DNA of 64,000 nucleotides from Periweissella cryptocerci (GCF_004358325.1 NZ_CP037940.1:1550001-1614000), one strand, 5' to 3'. Counted from the stretch's first letter, positions 52,601-61,943 are shown. The notes: a model not told the origin generated them from the letters alone. A program made the numbers and translations.

Positions 52601-55515
52601 TGGCTATTTCGCCCGATGGTGATGGCTATCAAGATTCCGCAGTGGCCTTTCTTGCTTACTTGCGTAATGTTAAAGCAACGGATGTCACGATTGAAGATGC
52701 GAAGGGTAACACCGTCCGTGACTTGAAGAAACTTGGTGGCTGGAGTCGCGCCTACATTAATGAAGTTGGTCAAGCGACAATCTATCAAGACCAACAATTG
52801 ATTTGGGATGGTAAAGTTTCAAACTCATCATGGTCAACGACCGCAACGGATGCACCCGATGGGCAATACTACTACACGATTAAATCAACGCCATACGGGA
52901 AGAATGCTAAGCCACAAACCTTGAAACTACCAGTTAAGGTTGATACAACAGCACCAACTGTGACAAATGTTGATTTAAAACAAGAAAATGGCGCTTGGCA
53001 TGTAACTGGTCACGTTGCTGATAATGTTTCTGGTTTTGAAAGTTTCACGAATGTTGCGGTGGCAATTAATAACGTCATTGAATATTACCAAGCAACTGAT
53101 AACACAGGTAAGCACTTCTTAGGACTCGGCGATGAAGATAAGGGTAACCAAAAATCAGTTGAGGATAATGGGGACTTTGACTTCGCCGTAACTGCCGAAC
53201 AAGCCCGCGCGATTACAAACGGAACTAATGACGTGCAAGGTCAAGTTGAAGATATTGCGGGTAACATCGGGACGTACCACACCCGCGTTGCTGGTAGTGA
53301 AGATATTTTCAATACCGCTAATGACATCTTGCTCTACAACGTCACGAACAACCAAATCGCGACGGATGCTGATGCATACTATGATGCCAAAACGAAAACT
53401 TACACGGTTTACGGTTACTCACCACAAGACTTGTACTTGACGACTAACGATGCCGCAGCCGGTGCAAAAGTTGCCGCTAAAATCAACAAGTACGGTGAAT
53501 TTACTGCGAAAGTACCCGTAACTGACAAAACGCGGAAGCTGATTTTCAAGTTAGATGATGCACGGACGTTAAAAACGACGAACTTCTCATTTAGCACAAG
53601 CCCAACTGTTCAAATTGATAAGAAGGATGGCGCGTTAACTGATAACGGCGCCGGAACTTCATACTATTTGGTTAATCACCCATTGGCAGCTGGTAACCAA
53701 TACACATTCTCAGGTTCGTTATCAAAGGATGCTGATGGGATTGCCTACAATGCCATCAGTTACGATGAAGACGACAATATGAACCAAAATGGTGAAGAAG
53801 TCGATGAACCATATAAGGGTGCTAACACTGACGCAACTGAAAGTGTCGTCTACTCACAATATGGATTAGAACTACACGATGATGGGCGTTGGAATTTAGC
53901 GGCCAAACTGGCTGAAGGCCAAAATATCTTGTATGCTTCGGCGTACAAGTTCACTGGTCAAACGAACCAAGATAAGATTTATGGACCAATGGACTACTTG
54001 TTTGTGAACCAGCCAGCTTCAACGTACTTGAACTTTAAAAATGTCGTTGATTTTGATTACACGCGAATTGATGCCTCAAAGAAAGATTATGACGCCAAGA
54101 CTGGTATTTACACGGTTAAGGGTGAATGGGATCCAGCAACGAAGGTAAACGTACAAATCAATGTTAATGGGCAAGTTGATAAAGATGGCAAGACTGATTG
54201 GCAAGATGTGACCAAGCAAGATGACGGCACGTTCACTTTCCCAGTTAAGGTGGGCGACAACTCAAGCAAACGGGTGCACTACCGTTGGACGGCCGAAGTA
54301 AACGGCAAAACAATCGGGGACGAGGGTTACTTTGTTCTCTATACCGATGCATTGTCACCATATTTGAAGTTAGACGGTAACTACGCGAAGTCTTCTGATC
54401 CAGATTATGATTATGAAGTTTGGACCAACAAGAAAGACTTCACGATTTCAGGTGAAGCCAACGATAACATGGCAGGCTATGACATCAACATTAATGCTGA
54501 TGATGTGGCACAAGACAAACGAGCTTTGGATCAAACGTATGAACACAAGAATGTTGAACCTAACTTGAAGTTCTCAAAGACTTACGAATTGTTCAAAACG
54601 CCGTACGGTAAGGATGATGTGTATGATCACATTTTCCAAGTGGGTGTTTATGACATTCACCAAAACGGTACCAAAGCAAAAATCTTGGTCCACTACGCAC
54701 CCGATAAGAAGGTTGCCCGGCCAACGGTTAAGGCAGATACAACTAAACCAGCAAAAGCGGTTAAGTTGTCAGTTGTTAGCAACGAAAAAGACGTGACGAA
54801 CTACTACAGTTTGGATAGTGGTAAGACTTGGAACCAATACAACGATGCCATCAACATTGCGTTTAACTCAACGCCAGAATTCAAATCAGTTGATAAGTAC
54901 GGTAACGAGTCAGCCGTGGTTAAGCATGCGGTAACAAATGCGGTTTATAAAGTTGCAGCCGATGCAACCGTTAAATTAGGCCAACTCGATAAGAAAAAGG
55001 GTCAATTGACAGTTACGCTAGGCTACACGCAAGCGTTGACGGCCAGCGAAAAGACTTACACGTACTTGGAATACTCAACTAATAAGGGTAAGAGCTGGAA
55101 GAAATATACGTCAGCTGTAACCTTTAAGAAGACGACTAACTTACAAGTGCGGACCGCTGATTCACTTGGTCATAAAGGACAAGTGAAGACCGCCACGGTT
55201 ACTGTGCCAACTGTTAAAGCAATTAAGAAAGCAACTAAAGCAAAGAAAGTTTCCAAGAAATCAAGTTTGAAGGTTGCAAAAGTTAAGACAAAGGCCAAGA
55301 AAGTAACTGGTAAAGCAGCGAAGAAGTCCGTTGTGACAGTCTACAATGCTAAGGGCAAGAAGCTCGGAACTGCTAAGGCCAACGCCAAGGGTAAGTTCAC
55401 AGTGAAATTGAAGAAGGCTTTGAAGAAGAACCAAAAGATTAAGGTTAAAGCAGATCGACCAGATACAACCAAGATTATTTACAAAGCTGTAACCAAGACT
55501 GTTAAAGCAAAATAA
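49693..55515 (+). CDS. Cell-envelope S8 (subtilisin-like) serine protease, lactocepin type
   Basis: This is a 1,940-residue secreted protease. A signal peptide occupies residues about 10-35, then a propeptide to ~195. The S8 catalytic domain has Asp227 (IIDSGVDPSHKD), His321 (MHGMHVSGIAA, with Met as in lactococcal PrtP), oxyanion Asn429 (SAGNSG) and Ser679 (GTSMSSPFVAG). A PA insert lies at about 520-620. Fn3-like and Ig-like beta domains follow. Residues about 1840-1940 form a Lys-rich Ig-like module (VVTVYNAKGKKLGTAKANAK). There is no LPXTG; attachment is presumably through the cationic end. Lactocepins digest casein and other proteins to feed amino-acid needs and can degrade host proteins. 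It is the first of three large secreted-protein genes. Confidence 0.92.
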   Translation: MKHNSQRSKSLTMLSVLMTSLALQAVGPIYSAVDASTGKDARTESVADQMSKGLRQHDQATKALAQKSWYNGVKEQLKAQGVDVAKLDSDAVKNQTVKVIVQLSAKPAVDKTAKPTGSVASVKKITAAEDDVVDGQSSVLKQVEKITGTKASSQFGYLLNGFAIKAKVSQLDQLEGLKGVASVAPTASYHLLEASSNQQAKVQTAVQNFNNQNYNLDGRGTVIGIIDSGVDPSHKDLKLSPEGVKAEKITKSVAQEKIKALGHGEWYSDKVPYAYNYMEADSGQDTKFDNSKAAGGGNSADNDKDNQDTSNAVRDTGQTMHGMHVSGIAAANGDIAADDTKTVTAVKGVAPEAQILDLKVFANSEGGNGNNDTDAIVQSIEDAVTLGADVINMSLGRNGGADGEGLSSLDVQAVNAAAEAGTLPVISAGNSGVSNSGAYGSPASVQWAQQDNGIVGDPGVANNALTVASAENTMLVTDVMDFSRDGEENPFANEVVASVAHLQFGAFPSKKQIVVLPNKHGAKVPDNTPELVGLGYPDDYDGLDVKGKIVLLARGELNFSTKQQTALDKGAAGFIIMNNVPGTSFNGNIDNSADIPSVGLSYEDGVALKKEVEAGGKKDTYSFSAPFKKRVTNPAGGTPSDFTSWGPSPTLQLKPEISGPGGHIWSLANDDKYQNMSGTSMSSPFVAGSEALILEAMHERGTTLKGGDLTAAAKLAAINTSEPMVDKAGVPYSPRRQGSGMINVNRAISTDVQLTYDGDNTGVVSLKEIDKKTTFSVTLKNNGKQAVSYKLNGDYKPEAQYLRAGNGGQEQYAKYLDGAKLTATANKFTVAPGDSKKVTFTLDLSDAQNGKFDLDQFVEGYIGFDALDADGNVVTPRADDNSDKEPTAFANGVNLTIPYLGFYGNWGGLDALDAPAFDGDKSHYQENYLRDGYSQAPLGLDVPVSALTELEQNSAISQADEPAFINPNHVAISPDGDGYQDSAVAFLAYLRNVKATDVTIEDAKGNTVRDLKKLGGWSRAYINEVGQATIYQDQQLIWDGKVSNSSWSTTATDAPDGQYYYTIKSTPYGKNAKPQTLKLPVKVDTTAPTVTNVDLKQENGAWHVTGHVADNVSGFESFTNVAVAINNVIEYYQATDNTGKHFLGLGDEDKGNQKSVEDNGDFDFAVTAEQARAITNGTNDVQGQVEDIAGNIGTYHTRVAGSEDIFNTANDILLYNVTNNQIATDADAYYDAKTKTYTVYGYSPQDLYLTTNDAAAGAKVAAKINKYGEFTAKVPVTDKTRKLIFKLDDARTLKTTNFSFSTSPTVQIDKKDGALTDNGAGTSYYLVNHPLAAGNQYTFSGSLSKDADGIAYNAISYDEDDNMNQNGEEVDEPYKGANTDATESVVYSQYGLELHDDGRWNLAAKLAEGQNILYASAYKFTGQTNQDKIYGPMDYLFVNQPASTYLNFKNVVDFDYTRIDASKKDYDAKTGIYTVKGEWDPATKVNVQINVNGQVDKDGKTDWQDVTKQDDGTFTFPVKVGDNSSKRVHYRWTAEVNGKTIGDEGYFVLYTDALSPYLKLDGNYAKSSDPDYDYEVWTNKKDFTISGEANDNMAGYDININADDVAQDKRALDQTYEHKNVEPNLKFSKTYELFKTPYGKDDVYDHIFQVGVYDIHQNGTKAKILVHYAPDKKVARPTVKADTTKPAKAVKLSVVSNEKDVTNYYSLDSGKTWNQYNDAINIAFNSTPEFKSVDKYGNESAVVKHAVTNAVYKVAADATVKLGQLDKKKGQLTVTLGYTQALTASEKTYTYLEYSTNKGKSWKKYTSAVTFKKTTNLQVRTADSLGHKGQVKTATVTVPTVKAIKKATKAKKVSKKSSLKVAKVKTKAKKVTGKAAKKSVVTVYNAKGKKLGTAKANAKGKFTVKLKKALKKNQKIKVKADRPDTTKIIYKAVTKTVKAK

Positions 55516-55627
55516 GCTACAAAAATCAAACGCGTAATGAACATAAGCTAATGAAGATTAGTGAGTGATTTATTGTTGGACACAGGGATTTGTCCAATGA
55601 AATGGCGGTTATAGGGAGGCCACATTT

Positions 55628-58600
55628 ATGAAGAAACACAAAAACTTGAAGACCGTTTTATATAGTTCATTAGTACTTGGTGCGGTAGTTGTAGCTTTTA
55701 ATGCAAATACAGCCGGTGCTAGTGCAGCGACTAATAGTAATCAACAACGTTGGGGGCAAGCGCAGTTATTCGACGCGGCAGCCGCAACGGACACACCCGC
55801 CAAAGAAGTCGCAGCCGTATTTGCGACAGATGGCGATGCTACCACCTACCAAACGAGTGATACAGCGGTTAATAGCGCAACGGTTGATCAGTTGACCGCC
55901 GCAGTTAAAGCTGCCTCAGATGCTAATGATTCAGATGGTGCTACCAAGGCTTTAAAGGATTTGGATGCGTACTATTTGGCAGTCGGTGATAATGCGCTCG
56001 ATGCCCAAGGGACGATTCCCATTGATGAAGCGCACTTTCCGGATTCAATTTTCCGGGCCTTTGTGGCAACAATCGCCCAACAAGCAACTGGTAAGGATGT
56101 CAAAGTCTTAACACCAGATACGTTGAAGATGTTTGGGCAATTAGATTTGACGAATTTGCATTTTGATAATCTAACCGGTATTCAATATTTCAAAGCCATC
56201 CAAAAATTAACGTTGAACGGTAACAATGTTGGAGATTTATCAATTTTGAAAGATAACCCAATTTTGGGTGAATTGTACGCTCACGACATGGGTCCCGAGT
56301 TAGCAACGGCGGATGTCAGTGAATTACCAATTTTGTACAAAGCACAATTTGGTTCACTTGGAGCGACAAGTATCAGTGATGATGCTGACAACATTGATTT
56401 AAAAGCTGAAGATGTGACGGTTACCCGTGATCAAAACTTAAAGAAAATTGTTACTAATTCAACACTTGATGAATTGGGCGTTGTATTTTCCGATAGCTTG
56501 ACCACGATTGACACATCACAAAGTAGCCACTTAACAACGCTGCAGTTATCGCATAATGGTGGTTTGAAAAATCTAGATGTGACGAAAAATCCTGAATTAC
56601 AATTATTGACGATTCGTGATTCAAGCGCCATTGAAAAGTTGGATTTGAGTAACAATACTAGTTTGACAAACTTAACCATCGCAATGACGCCACCAGATAG
56701 TGCTGACAAAAACAGCCAAGTGACTTTAAAAGACGTTACTTTACCAGATGCGAAGAAGCTTTCATTGTTAGATTTGGAAAATCTGAGTATCACGGCTGAT
56801 CAGTTAGCCAAAGGTTTAGAAACGTATACCGAGTTGGATAGTTTAGTATTGCAAAATACTGGTTTGAAAACCGTTGATTTATCAAATAATCCTGGTTTGA
56901 CAGTCGCCGTGTTAGCTAATAATCAGTTGACTGACATTGCTGGTTTGGCTAAGTTACAAAACCTCGATAGTTTGTTTGTTGGTAGTAATCAATTAACTAG
57001 CTTAGATTTATCGAAGAATCCACGGGTAGCACGCGTTAATGCCGCGGATAACCAACTTAAGACGTTAAAGGTTGCCCCACAATCAACAGCAAATGGTGGG
57101 CAAAAGATTTCATATTTAGATGTCCGGAATAATAAATTAGATGAAGCGAGTTTCAATAGTACGTTAGCGCAATTATCGGGCTTAACGACACTGTTGGCAT
57201 CAGATAATAATTTAACGCACGTCGACTTAGCTAAAAATATTTATCTAAGTAATATTGATTTATCAAACAACCACCTGCGGACATTAGATATGAGTACGAA
57301 CGTTTCTAATAACCGGAGTGGTGCGAATATTTCGGGCCAAACGGTCGCAGACCAAGCATTCTACGCACAAAAAGATGCGCAAGGCGCCACGAAATACTAT
57401 TTCAACTTGAAGCAGTTTTTGAATGAAGCTTCAACCGAAGATTTAGCACAATACGCAACGGTCCCAGCGCAAATTGATTGGAAATTAGACCCAACAACTG
57501 GGGTGGCGGTATATCAAGGTACCGGGCAACCAACGGATATTGAATATACGTACAACGTTGGTGCAATGCTAACAATGCCCGTTCACGTTGATTTACAAGC
57601 TGATCCAACCGTGGCAGCCTACCATGTTGACTTTGCGGCAACTGATAGTAAAACCACGGTTACTGCCAAAACAGTTGACCTCTCATCAACTGATGATGGT
57701 GTCTTGACCGCTGACCAAGTGCCAGCCTACAAAGTCAATGATGCCAACTATCACTTTGTTGGTTGGGAAGATGCGACCGGGCAAGCCATTAAGCTTAATC
57801 AAGCCGGCCAAATTATTGGTAGCAAAACATTGTACGCAGTGGTTGCACCGAACGCTTACACGATTTCATTTGACACTGCTGGTGGCACTAAATTAGCTGA
57901 CACACAGGCGAAAACGGCAAGTGGCTCAAAAACTAGCACGTATACATTACCAGCCGGACCAACAAAAGCGGACTTCAGTTTTACTGGTTGGGAAGATGAT
58001 CGGGGCAATACCTACAAAGCTGGTGATACCGTTAAGTTAACGGCGGATACTAAGTTTACTGCACAATACCAAGCTAATGGTGCGACTGCCGTTAAGCTGG
58101 CAGTGGCGGTGACAAGTAACAAGGCAACGGATACGGGAGCAACCTTAACTGGTACGGCAACAGCCGGCGCAAGTTTAGCGGTTGTTGATCAATATGGTGT
58201 CACAGTTGCGACTGGTACGGCTGACAGCAAGGGTGCGTTTACCTTAACTGCTAAAGGCGTAGTTGCTGGTGATACTTTGACCGTAACTGCTACCAAGACT
58301 GCGACGGCCACGCAAACTTACACTACCGCGACGGCCAACAAAGTGGTTGCTGCTGAGCAGGTGGCAGTGAGTGTACCAAAGACAACTCCTAAGACCCCAG
58401 CGCCAGCTAAGAAGAAAGTTGCAACTAGCTTGAAACTTGATAAAGCTTACACCGCTAACAAGTATGTCACTGGTAAAACTGAAGCAAAAGCGCAAGTTAC
58501 GGTGACAACTAAGGCTGGTAAAGTTCTTGGCAAGGTTAAGGCAGCAACGAACGGTAAATTCAAAGTTAAGTTGAAAACTACTAAGGCACAGACGGTCTAT

Positions 58601-58927
58601 GTCAGTGTTAAAGCAATTGACACTAAAACTACAACAAAAAACACGACTAAAAAGGCACTTAAAGTTACAAAGAGCCCTGCGCCTAAGCGAAGTACACTCA
58701 AAGTTACTAAAAAGACCTTTACAGGTAAGACAACCCAAGGCGCAACTGTTAAGTTATACAACGCCAAAGGAAAGGTCGTTGCACAGAAACACGTAACGAC
58801 GAAAAACGGTAAATTCTCAATTAAGTTGAAGCAAACTTATAAGAAGGGTACTAAGTTCACCGTTAAAGTTCAAAATGATCACGCACATGGCTTTGCCAAA
58901 GCTCAAACGAGTTTTAAAGCTAAGTAA
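55628..58927 (+). CDS. Secreted leucine-rich-repeat protein with InlB-type repeats and cationic Ig-like tail
   Basis: This is a 1,099-residue protein. A signal peptide (residues 1-33, LVLGAVVVAFNANTAGASA) is followed by a helical region and then about a dozen leucine-rich repeats over residues ~170-560 (for example LTLNGNNVGDLSILKDNPIL and ADNQLKTLKVAPQS). Two InlB-type beta-grasp repeats come next (HFVGWEDATGQAI, FSFTGWEDDRGNTY) and then an Ig-like domain. Two Lys-rich modules end it, the last reading VKLYNAKGKVVAQKHVTTK. There is no LPXTG. LRR/InlB architecture suggests adhesion to host or other surfaces. The gap to the protease gene (112 bp) holds a TTGGACA/TGTCCAA hairpin but no clear terminator. 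Confidence 0.88.
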   Translation: MKKHKNLKTVLYSSLVLGAVVVAFNANTAGASAATNSNQQRWGQAQLFDAAAATDTPAKEVAAVFATDGDATTYQTSDTAVNSATVDQLTAAVKAASDANDSDGATKALKDLDAYYLAVGDNALDAQGTIPIDEAHFPDSIFRAFVATIAQQATGKDVKVLTPDTLKMFGQLDLTNLHFDNLTGIQYFKAIQKLTLNGNNVGDLSILKDNPILGELYAHDMGPELATADVSELPILYKAQFGSLGATSISDDADNIDLKAEDVTVTRDQNLKKIVTNSTLDELGVVFSDSLTTIDTSQSSHLTTLQLSHNGGLKNLDVTKNPELQLLTIRDSSAIEKLDLSNNTSLTNLTIAMTPPDSADKNSQVTLKDVTLPDAKKLSLLDLENLSITADQLAKGLETYTELDSLVLQNTGLKTVDLSNNPGLTVAVLANNQLTDIAGLAKLQNLDSLFVGSNQLTSLDLSKNPRVARVNAADNQLKTLKVAPQSTANGGQKISYLDVRNNKLDEASFNSTLAQLSGLTTLLASDNNLTHVDLAKNIYLSNIDLSNNHLRTLDMSTNVSNNRSGANISGQTVADQAFYAQKDAQGATKYYFNLKQFLNEASTEDLAQYATVPAQIDWKLDPTTGVAVYQGTGQPTDIEYTYNVGAMLTMPVHVDLQADPTVAAYHVDFAATDSKTTVTAKTVDLSSTDDGVLTADQVPAYKVNDANYHFVGWEDATGQAIKLNQAGQIIGSKTLYAVVAPNAYTISFDTAGGTKLADTQAKTASGSKTSTYTLPAGPTKADFSFTGWEDDRGNTYKAGDTVKLTADTKFTAQYQANGATAVKLAVAVTSNKATDTGATLTGTATAGASLAVVDQYGVTVATGTADSKGAFTLTAKGVVAGDTLTVTATKTATATQTYTTATANKVVAAEQVAVSVPKTTPKTPAPAKKKVATSLKLDKAYTANKYVTGKTEAKAQVTVTTKAGKVLGKVKAATNGKFKVKLKTTKAQTVYVSVKAIDTKTTTKNTTKKALKVTKSPAPKRSTLKVTKKTFTGKTTQGATVKLYNAKGKVVAQKHVTTKNGKFSIKLKQTYKKGTKFTVKVQNDHAHGFAKAQTSFKAK

Positions 58928-58941
58928 TTAATGTGATGTCG

Positions 58942-58997
58942 AAAAAACGACCTAACAATGCCTTTTGCAGGGGCTTTTGTGAGGTCGTTTTTTTCAA
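58942..58997 (+). terminator. Intrinsic terminator after the LRR protein gene
   Basis: AAAACGACCT and AGGTCGTTTT form a 10-bp stem with an internal CCTTTTGCAGGGG region, followed by a T-run. Confidence 0.8.
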
Positions 58998-59062
58998 TAA
59001 TAATTTATTTGCTGGATAGACATCACGAAAAAACAAACGAGTTCAGGGGAGGGGTTTTATTT

Positions 59063-61723
59063 ATGAAGTTAGCAACAAAAGTTAAATTAGGATTATTCAG
59101 TACGGTGTTATTAGGAACCGTATCAGTTGGCGTTTTTACGAATGTTGTCCCAGATGCCGTTGCCGGTCATAGTACGTTAATTCGGGCGTCGGCAGCTGAA
59201 ACGGATAATCAAGCGTATCAAGTTGGTGTCGGCACACACGTTAACGGTTCATTTGGTCCCAATTACTATTTTAATATTGCAAAGTATTTGGGCACGCAAT
59301 ACACAGACCTTAAACTCACAGGCGACTCAGCGACGAGCACAGTAACCGGGTGGACGTTAAAAGATCAAAATGTTGCGTATTATAACGGTGTGTCACAGCC
59401 GACCACAATTAGTTTTAGTTATACAGATAGTGATGGTAAAACCCAAAATAAGACGGTTACCTTAAGTGCCGACTTAGTCCGGACTAGTTTTAACTTAACG
59501 TTTAAAATCGCCCCAGCAGATGCAAATAAAGTTACGTTAGCCGCTGGTGTGGCCGCCGATATTTCAAACGTTTTGGTGAACCCGGATGGGACAGTTAGTG
59601 TGGTAATTCCCGTTTCGGCTACCGAATCATCAAGTGGCGCCAATAACGGGATTGCTTCATTACTGACACAAGCTGATTTGGATAAGAATTTACAATTAAC
59701 ATTTTTGATTCAGGGTTATGGTTTGACGGAATGGAACACCAAAGCGGATGGAACTGGTACGGCGTTGGCGTTAAATAAGCTAGCGGCGGGGCAATATGAA
59801 GACCAAACTTTCTATGCCGTCGTAAAAAATACAACCAACGTGCGTTTTAAAGCGGACTCAACGCGCAGTGATTCAGTGGATGCAATTACCGCATCTTTGG
59901 ATGATAAAACGCAAATTGGTACGGTGACAGCCCCAGATGTTACCGCTAAACCGGGTTACCGTTTTGATGGTTGGGCGGAATTTAACAGTGATGGGACGTC
60001 AGTTGTTGATGGAGACGGCAAGCAAGTTATTGTCCAACCACATGCGACCGCTAGTGTTAAGCGTGGTGCGTACTTTGAAGCGCGGTATACGGATTTAAAA
60101 CAACTGACCGTAACTTTGAATACCGGTAAGGGCACATTTAGCTACACGCCAGCAACGGTAAGTAGTAAGCCAACCGATGCAAAGGGAAACAACTTGTATG
60201 TGGCGACCGATTACTATGATGATCAAAATGGATTTGCGTTGGGTAGTATCCCAACCCCGGAATTAGCCAATTATCAATTTGACTATTGGACCGACGCGCA
60301 AGGCAAGCAAGTTGCCAGTTATCCTAATCCAAAGCTAACAGGTGCCACAACGTACTACGCGCACTATACGGCGTTACCTAAGTATTCACTGACGTATGAT
60401 TTGAATGGCGGGCAAGCAACGAAAACTAGTGAAACCGTGTACTTCGATAACAATACCGGTTTCACGTTACCAGCTGGACCAACAAAGCAAGGGACTGAGT
60501 TTGCATATTGGCTAGGTAGTGACGGTAAAGCATACGCCGCCGCGAGTGGGGTTAATTTAAGTGATTTTGCTAGCAAAACCCTGACGTTTAAGGCTGTTTA
60601 CACTGCTGATGTGGCGCAATACCAAGCGACATTTGTGGTAGGTGGTACGAAAACGAGCGTGAAATTCTCCGGTAACTTACTCGATGGAACAACGGCAAGT
60701 ATCTATGATGGAAATACTGCCACGTTGCAGGATTCAACTGGAGCAACGTTTGACTATTGGTTGGGTAGCGACGGTAAAGTCTATGGCGATTACACAACTT
60801 TGCCAGCGAGTGATATTACACTGACGGCCGTTTTTGTAACCGGTGAAAATACTGGAGTAGCGAAAAAAATTACATTTAAGACCGCAACCACGGCGAAAAA
60901 TGTCAGCTTACCAGCGGATGAAAATGGCACAATTAACTACTACGGTCGTTATTACTTACCGTATACAACGCCAACGGCTGACGGCCAAGTATTTGCCTAC
61001 TATACTGATGGCAAAGGAAATCATTTCCAACCAGGGGACGCAATTGCGATTGCCGATAGTGGCATTACCTTAACCGCCGTGTTTAATAGCGTGGCAAGTA
61101 CTAACGCGGATGCGGCTAGTGTAATTGATACTGCTAGCGAGTATAGCGATACAGCGCAGGCTGATGCAGATGCAGTGAAGAAAGCAGCGGAGCAAGCGAA
61201 GGCAGACGCAGCGAAGAAAACCGCGGACCAGGCCAAAGCGGACGTAGCGAAGAAAGCGGTAGACCAAGCAAAGGCGGACGCAGCCAAGAAAGTAGCAGAC
61301 CAGGCCAAGGCCGACGCAGCCAAGAAGGCAGCAGCCAAAGCCAAGGCCGACGCGGCGAAGAAGGCAGCAGCCAAAGCTAAGGCGGACGCAGCGAAGAAAA
61401 AGGCAGCAAAGGCAAAAGCAGCGGCGAAGAAGAAAGCCGCTAAAGCAAAAGCGGCTGCCAAGCAAAAGGCGGCTAAACCCAAGTTGAAAGTAACCGTGAA
61501 GCACACAGTCAAGAAGTTCACTGGCACAACAACTAAGGGGGTCACAGTTAAAGTTTATAATGCCAAGGGAAAGTTACTTGGTAAAGCTAAGGCCAATGCC
61601 AAAGGTAAATTTACGATTAAGCTAAAAAAGAAGGTCGCTAAAAAAGCTAAGTTGAAGTTTGTGGTACAAAACAACAAGGCAAATGGTGCCAAAAAATTAA
61701 CTAAAACAATCAAAGTTAAGTGA
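59063..61723 (+). CDS. Secreted InlB-repeat protein with Ala/Lys repeat stalk and cationic Ig-like tail
   Basis: This is an 886-residue protein starting MKLATKVKLGLFSTVLLGTV, with a signal peptide cleaved near residue 40. Several InlB-type (Listeria-Bacteroides) beta-grasp repeats occupy the middle (YRFDGWAEFNSDG, YQFDYWTDAQGKQ, TEFAYWLGSDGKA, FDYWLGSDGKVY). Residues about 705-805 are 11-residue Ala/Lys/Asp/Gln repeats (KADAAKKAADQA-like), a helical charged stalk. The final ~80 residues are the shared Lys-rich module (VKVYNAKGKLLGKAKANAKG). The ATG at 59063 has GGGGAGGGG just upstream; the frame is open earlier but starts inside the preceding terminator. It is likely an adhesin-like surface protein held by charge. 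Confidence 0.85.
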   Translation: MKLATKVKLGLFSTVLLGTVSVGVFTNVVPDAVAGHSTLIRASAAETDNQAYQVGVGTHVNGSFGPNYYFNIAKYLGTQYTDLKLTGDSATSTVTGWTLKDQNVAYYNGVSQPTTISFSYTDSDGKTQNKTVTLSADLVRTSFNLTFKIAPADANKVTLAAGVAADISNVLVNPDGTVSVVIPVSATESSSGANNGIASLLTQADLDKNLQLTFLIQGYGLTEWNTKADGTGTALALNKLAAGQYEDQTFYAVVKNTTNVRFKADSTRSDSVDAITASLDDKTQIGTVTAPDVTAKPGYRFDGWAEFNSDGTSVVDGDGKQVIVQPHATASVKRGAYFEARYTDLKQLTVTLNTGKGTFSYTPATVSSKPTDAKGNNLYVATDYYDDQNGFALGSIPTPELANYQFDYWTDAQGKQVASYPNPKLTGATTYYAHYTALPKYSLTYDLNGGQATKTSETVYFDNNTGFTLPAGPTKQGTEFAYWLGSDGKAYAAASGVNLSDFASKTLTFKAVYTADVAQYQATFVVGGTKTSVKFSGNLLDGTTASIYDGNTATLQDSTGATFDYWLGSDGKVYGDYTTLPASDITLTAVFVTGENTGVAKKITFKTATTAKNVSLPADENGTINYYGRYYLPYTTPTADGQVFAYYTDGKGNHFQPGDAIAIADSGITLTAVFNSVASTNADAASVIDTASEYSDTAQADADAVKKAAEQAKADAAKKTADQAKADVAKKAVDQAKADAAKKVADQAKADAAKKAAAKAKADAAKKAAAKAKADAAKKKAAKAKAAAKKKAAKAKAAAKQKAAKPKLKVTVKHTVKKFTGTTTKGVTVKVYNAKGKLLGKAKANAKGKFTIKLKKKVAKKAKLKFVVQNNKANGAKKLTKTIKVK
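61177..61480 (+). repeat. ~33-bp coding repeats (Ala/Lys stalk) in the third surface-protein gene
   Basis: About nine imperfect 33-bp units encode KADAAKKAA(D/A)QA-like residues, shortening to AKAKAAAKK units at the end. The array is open in antisense frames as well, producing long spurious minus-strand frames. Such arrays change length by slippage. Confidence 0.75.
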
Positions 61724-61730
61724 GTTAACA

Positions 61731-61761
61731 AATCCACGTCAATGCCGGCGTGGATTTTTTT
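61731..61761 (+). terminator. Intrinsic terminator after the third surface-protein gene
   Basis: AATCCACG and CGTGGATT form an 8-bp stem around a 10-nt loop, followed by T residues, 7 bp past the stop codon. Confidence 0.88.
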
Positions 61762-61795
61762 GTCTTTGGATTCGCTTACAAATAAGAAGTAACTC

Positions 61796-61824
61796 TTGAC
61801 ATCAACGCGGGAACTCCTTAGAAT
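61796..61824 (+). promoter_or_regulatory. Strong sigma-A promoter upstream of the mnmE leader
   Basis: TTGACA, exactly 17 bp, and TAGAAT give one of the best promoters in the window. Transcription should begin at about 61831. Confidence 0.85.
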
Positions 61825-61830
61825 GTAGGT

Positions 61831-61943
61831 AGTTTGCGAATATTGTCGCAAAGGTATTATTGAGAATAATAATTAAATAGCTACCGAAGTAGTGAAAGTG
61901 CTTCGCCACCTAGAAATATAGGGGTGGTGTATGCACTTTTTTT
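61831..61943 (+). ncRNA. Structured leader or small RNA ending in an intrinsic terminator, upstream of mnmE
   Basis: From the predicted start the ~113-nt transcript folds as a chain of hairpins. TTTGCGA/TCGCAAA (61833-61852, perfect 7 bp) is followed by ATTATT/AATAAT (61856-61870). GAAG/CTTC (about 61886-61904) overlaps the next element. That element is a terminator stem AAAGTGC...CCACC / GGTGG...GCACTTT with a seven-T tract ending at 61943. The mutually exclusive third hairpin and terminator are the arrangement of a transcription-attenuation leader. It could equally be an independent small RNA. I do not match it to a known riboswitch class. Confidence 0.6.

Noticed and set aside
61021..61545. 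Two long minus-strand frames rich in Ala, Phe, Cys and Leu opposite the Ala/Lys repeats
   Set aside because: They are a consequence of the repetitive codons on the plus strand, which leave the antisense frames open. No ribosome-binding sites are present.
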